A DNA stretch of 64,000 nt, taken from the NCBI RefSeq assembly GCF_003332885.2, contig NZ_QOWJ01000001.1, positions 558,001 through 622,000 of the forward strand. Direction: 5' to 3'. Position 1 is the stretch's first letter. Each line of letters begins with the position of its first letter. Positions 60,822 to 64,000 of the stretch are shown here, piece by piece. The notes below the pieces were generated by a model that was not told the origin of the DNA, searched no databases, and saw only the letters and a list, made by a program, of their open reading frames with translations. Made by a program: the position numbers and the translations under genes. The stretch is from Paracnuella aquatica (GTDB taxonomy: Bacteria > Bacteroidota > Bacteroidia > Chitinophagales > Chitinophagaceae).

Positions 60822-61006
60822 TTTTATACCGATTGGCCCGGCCGGATTTCCGCTGTTGTATTTTATATTATTAAAATAAGGCGGCAAGAGTTGGCTGGGG
60901 CGATTTTCGGATATTGCAGGCTGGATGTCAACTAGAGGGCTAATTCAAATTCAGCCGCCTGGGCCATACAGCGCGGCGCCCTGCTTTTGTGAACGAAAAT
61001 GATTGC

Positions 61007-61954
61007 ATGAAAAACATTAAGATTATCGAGGTGCCATCGGAGATCGGTGCAGGTACGCGGGGTGCATCTTTGGGCATCGAAGCCATCAAGATTGCCTCAC
61101 TCGACTTCATGAGCTCGTTTTTTATTCATTTTCCCAGCGAAAAAATTCCCCACGAAAACAAATTACTGTACGAACCCATCGAATCGCCTTATGCCAAGCG
61201 CATCAAGGGTGTGTTGCAGATGTATGAAAAAATAAGCAAAGCCGTTCAGGACTCCACGCGGCAGGGCTTTTTCCCGGTGGTTATCTCCGGCGATCACTCC
61301 AACAGCGGCGGCACGATTGCCGGCATCAAAGCAGCCAAGCCGGCTAGCAAGTTGGGCGTGATTTGGATTGATGCCCACTCCGACCTGCACACGCCGTACA
61401 CTACGCCTTCGGGCAATTTGCACGGCATGCCGCTGGCGGCGGCGCTGGCTGAAGACAACCTGGAATCGGCCGTGCATGAACTGGACGACGAAACGATTGA
61501 CTGTTGGAACCGATTAAAGAACGTAGGAAATGTATCGCCAAAAGTATTGCCGGAAGATGTTGTGTTCATTGCGCTGCGCGACTATGAAAAAGAAGAACGG
61601 GCACTGATTGAGAAATACGGCATCAGGGTAATCTCGGTAAAGGAGGTGCGCAACAAAGGCGTGGAAAACGTTTTTAAATCCGTAAACCGCTACCTGAGCG
61701 ACTGCACCGATATTTATGTTTCTTTTGACGTGGATTCGCTGGATTCTTCCATTTCAAAAGGCACCGGCACTCCGGTAGGCAACGGCCTTCGGGAACGTGA
61801 GGCTGAGGATTTGGTGAGTAAACTGATGCAAAATCGGAAAGTTTGCTGCTTAGAAATTACTGAAGTAAACCCAACATTGGACAAGGAAAATTTAATGGCG
61901 GAGATCGCATTTAATATCCTTCAGCGAAGTGTGAATGTCTTAATGATGAGTTAG
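61007..61954 (+). CDS. Arginase family protein, probable arginase
   Basis: 315 residues from ATG 61007 (a GTG 18 bases upstream is less likely). The manganese and substrate motifs are in order: SGDHSNS at 94-100 (His97), DAHSDLHTP at 122-130 (Asp122, His124, Asp126), SGNLHGMPLA at 135-144, SFDVDSLD at 239-246 (Asp241, Asp243) and EITEVNP near 276. The SGNxHGMP segment is an arginase mark rather than an agmatinase one. It splits arginine to ornithine and urea. In place of GGDHS the first motif reads SGDHS. A weak -7 element TGCTTTTG lies at 60982. Confidence 0.92.
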   Translation: MKNIKIIEVPSEIGAGTRGASLGIEAIKIASLDFMSSFFIHFPSEKIPHENKLLYEPIESPYAKRIKGVLQMYEKISKAVQDSTRQGFFPVVISGDHSNSGGTIAGIKAAKPASKLGVIWIDAHSDLHTPYTTPSGNLHGMPLAAALAEDNLESAVHELDDETIDCWNRLKNVGNVSPKVLPEDVVFIALRDYEKEERALIEKYGIRVISVKEVRNKGVENVFKSVNRYLSDCTDIYVSFDVDSLDSSISKGTGTPVGNGLREREAEDLVSKLMQNRKVCCLEITEVNPTLDKENLMAEIAFNILQRSVNVLMMS

Positions 61955-62286
61955 AAAATGAATTATGAATAATTCTCTAGAAACTGATTTGTATACATTT
62001 ACAAAGATTTACTTCTTATTAATCGTTGTGAAAATTTGACGCTCTGGTCGAAAGAATTTTCGTTTCCAATGTTCTCAGATTTTTTCATCGATCACAAAAA
62101 AGCAGGTGTCCCATAAGTGACACCTGCTTTTTTATAAAGGGATTTCAATTAATTCTTTGCTGGGTGAATATAGACCTGTATATGCTTTTGGGTTTCAGAG
62201 TCCGACAGTGAGACATTTACAATGTAGGCTTTCGTACTAAGAGTTGAACGACACCAACGAGTATAAATACAGATTTACTTAATTTC
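61955..62286. other. Gene-free stretch with one terminator
   Basis: Between the arginase gene and the glycosyltransferase nothing but the terminator at 62096-62133 is recognised in about 330 bases. The left part is unusually A/T-rich compared with the rest of the window. Confidence 0.6.
62096..62133. terminator. Bidirectional terminator between arginase and glycosyltransferase genes
   Basis: Perfect 15-bp stem (62096-62110 and 62119-62133) with A tract left and T tract right, 8-nt loop. It stands between two converging transcription units. Confidence 0.9.
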
Positions 62287-63345
62287 CTATTCCCCAAACC
62301 AAACTTTCCGGTAAGCACCCCGCATGGCAGGCAGCCAGGTTTTGGGCATCATCATGATCATGCGGATAAAATATGATTTGCAGGTAAGAAAAGGATCGCG
62401 GTACAACTTGAGGGCTTCGTTCATTTGGGTCATCACCACGTTTTTGTCGTGGGTGCGGTACCAAAGACTATAGCAGATATTGAGCGAGGTATAAGCCCAG
62501 TATTTCCGGGCTTCCGTAGCGGCTTGCTTTTGCTGCTCCTTCGGCAGGTGCTCCGCAATCCGTTTGATCACTTTTGCCAGATCACGGATGTTTTCGCCGG
62601 TCATGTAGCTGCGGCGGGTAATAGACGATGGATGCACCCGGTACACCGCCAGCGCTTCCGGCGTATACACGATCGGGTAGTTTTTCGCGATGCGCACCCA
62701 CATTTCCCAGTCTTCGCCATAAGTGGCCAGGTAAAACGAACCCAGTTGCTCGTACGCCTCGCGTTTTACCACCATACAAGCGTACTGCAGCCAGGGCTTG
62801 CTGCCCATGCGGTACAGAGCGTTTTTGATGATGCCGCGTTCCGGCTCCATTTTACCGGAGGTGGCAAAAAACTCGCTGGTAGGGCCCATCATGTCGAATG
62901 CACAAAATGCCGCGCCGGCTTCGGGATAAGTTTCAAAAATTCCCATCATCGTATCGTAAAAGCCGGGATGCACTTTGTCATCTCCATGGAGAATATGAAC
63001 ATAATGACCGCGGGCACGTTGGATGCACGTTTGGAAATTCCATAAGCTGCCCACATTTGCCTGTTGGCGGTAATAAGCCACACGGCCACCACCCACCCGC
63101 TGCACCAATCCTTCCACATCGGCATCAGTACTAAAATCATCGATCACCTCAATTTGCATGTCCTCTGCACTCCAGCCCTGCTGCAACACACTTTCCAATG
63201 CCTCCTGTATATACTCGGTGCAATTAAATACCGGTACCATTACCGATATCTTCGGCCGGTGCACACCCGGCGCAACAGGATCTATCGAAGGAGGCGTTGA
63301 CGGAATTCTTTCCACTAAAAATATTTTATTCCAGAAGGCAGGCAA
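62287..63345 (-). CDS. Family 2 glycosyltransferase
   Basis: About 352 residues. GT-A fold with KISVMVPVFNCTEYIQEAL near 33, EVIDDFSTD near 66 and HILHGDDKVHPGF near 119, which carries the metal-binding Asp pair. The C-terminal part is helical. The enzyme likely adds a sugar during surface polysaccharide or glycan synthesis; the partial ABC-2 export permease next to it agrees. The start is uncertain because no ATG precedes the catalytic domain: TTG 63345 or GTG 63312. Acceptor and donor cannot be inferred. Confidence 0.9.
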   Translation of the reverse strand: MPAFWNKIFLVERIPSTPPSIDPVAPGVHRPKISVMVPVFNCTEYIQEALESVLQQGWSAEDMQIEVIDDFSTDADVEGLVQRVGGGRVAYYRQQANVGSLWNFQTCIQRARGHYVHILHGDDKVHPGFYDTMMGIFETYPEAGAAFCAFDMMGPTSEFFATSGKMEPERGIIKNALYRMGSKPWLQYACMVVKREAYEQLGSFYLATYGEDWEMWVRIAKNYPIVYTPEALAVYRVHPSSITRRSYMTGENIRDLAKVIKRIAEHLPKEQQKQAATEARKYWAYTSLNICYSLWYRTHDKNVVMTQMNEALKLYRDPFLTCKSYFIRMIMMMPKTWLPAMRGAYRKVWFGE

Positions 63346-63428
63346 TTTGAATATAAACCCAACCTAAAAAAAATTAATGTAATAACAATTTTATTCTAAA
63401 CGGTGAAGCAGAATAAAATGATTATGCG

Positions 63429-64000
63429 CTACACAACGTCCATCAACCGGTCGCCGGTCTTATTAAAAAATAAAATACCGCTTAGCAATATCACCACCAT
63501 AAAAGCAATTCCATACAATACCTGCCCGGTGCCCACCATGCCTTTTCCCAAAATTGCCAGCCGGAACAATTCGAATTGGCCCGACAAGGGATTAATGTCG
63601 ACCAACCACTTTACTTTTTCCGGAACGATTGACAGCGAATAAAACACAGGACAAACAAACATCAGCAGGCTGTTGATGATGCCGATCATGTTCGACAGGT
63701 CGCGGTATTTGGCGGTTAAAATTGAAAAGATCAAACCGCTACCCAACGCAATTCCCGAAACAGTGATCACCGCGGGGATGATATACAATACCTGCAGCCC
63801 CGAAAATTCAATTCGATCGGTTGCGAAAAAGTATAAATAAAATAAAATGAGAAAACCCATTTGAATGGCAAACCGCAACAAGTGCAGCGCCACTACTGAA
63901 AGGGGAATAATGAGCCTTGGAAAATAAACTTTAGAAAAAACATTGGCGTTGGCTACAAATGTGCCGGAGGTGCCGTTAAAAATATCGGAAAATAAATTCC
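63429..64000 (-). CDS. ABC-2 polysaccharide export permease (5' end cut by window edge)
   Basis: The C-terminal 189 residues of an ABC-2 permease of the Wzm/RfbA type are visible; the N-terminus lies to the right of the window. The entry ANANVFSKVYFPRLIIPLS is characteristic of this family, followed by four predicted membrane helices and the ending LFFNKTGDRLMDVV. It pairs with an ATPase (Wzt), expected further right, to export O-antigen or similar polysaccharide. The apparent GTG at 63893 is internal and not the start. Confidence 0.92.
   Translation of the reverse strand, partial: NLFSDIFNGTSGTFVANANVFSKVYFPRLIIPLSVVALHLLRFAIQMGFLILFYLYFFATDRIEFSGLQVLYIIPAVITVSGIALGSGLIFSILTAKYRDLSNMIGIINSLLMFVCPVFYSLSIVPEKVKWLVDINPLSGQFELFRLAILGKGMVGTGQVLYGIAFMVVILLSGILFFNKTGDRLMDVV

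Noticed and set aside
63429-63893. 154-residue permease starting at GTG 63893
   Set aside because: The same frame continues without a stop to the window edge with family-typical sequence, so the gene is a partial longer one.

Overview
The window is chromosomal DNA of a member of the Bacteroidota, most likely Chitinophagaceae or a close relative. The reasons are the near-exact Bacteroidetes -7 promoter element (TAnnTTTG) ahead of several genes, weak ribosome binding sites, a kynureninase, a DUF5683 gene between parB and dapB, PorT-like barrels, an SMC and a Lon of the usual type, and intergenic palindromes of a kind common in this group. Base composition is close to 48% GC throughout. There are no rRNA genes, CRISPR arrays, transposases or phage genes. 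Two serine tRNA genes are present (anticodons CGA and UGA).

Layout. 1-1132: truncated glutaryl-CoA dehydrogenase-type gene, then an exported YciI-like protein. 1837-11317: a leftward cluster of Ser/Thr kinase, FHA protein, FtsW/RodA fused to a penicillin-binding transpeptidase, PP2C phosphatase, a predicted 31-residue membrane peptide and a degenerate FHA-like protein. This is the gene content of the actinobacterial pknB-pstP-rodA-pbpA-fha locus and points to phospho-control of cell-wall synthesis. 11393-17546: a secreted unknown, a phosphoesterase/nucleotidyltransferase pair, a LuxE-like acyl-protein synthetase, a lipoprotein with a UbiA-like membrane protein, and an M42 peptidase. 17665-24247: Spy-like helical protein, Lon, two envelope proteins (one with a long Gly/Asn repeat) and a membrane phosphoesterase. 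24600-29089: metallo-beta-lactamase-fold hydrolase, parA, a four-helix-bundle gene bracketed by short repeats, parB, DUF5683, dapB. 29199-37544: CAP protein, a large unknown with a probable frameshift at its start, an S9 peptidase, pyrF, kynU, a small hydrophilic protein and an SDR.

37982-42573 is a two-gene unit: a 947-residue protein joining a trypsin-like domain whose nucleophile position reads Leu to an intact subtilisin domain, followed after 5 bases by an M19-type dipeptidase-like protein. Neither has a signal peptide. I regard this pair and the kinase/RodA-PBP cluster as the two most interesting loci.

43039-49583: an oxidoreductase and a DJ-1/PfpI protein, then a leftward TolC-HlyD-ABC permease efflux operon (no ATPase seen) divergent from an AraC regulator. 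50206-61954: CBS protein, a palindromic repeat element, MutS2 lacking Smr, exported MsrA, BNR-repeat protein, peroxiredoxin-like protein, DUF486, SMC, tandem Usp protein, arginase. 62287-64000: a glycosyltransferase and the C-terminal part of a polysaccharide-type ABC-2 permease, the edge of a surface-polysaccharide locus. Terminator hairpins separate most units; several are bidirectional and overlap stop codons of convergent genes. All family assignments come from reading motifs; no database search was run.
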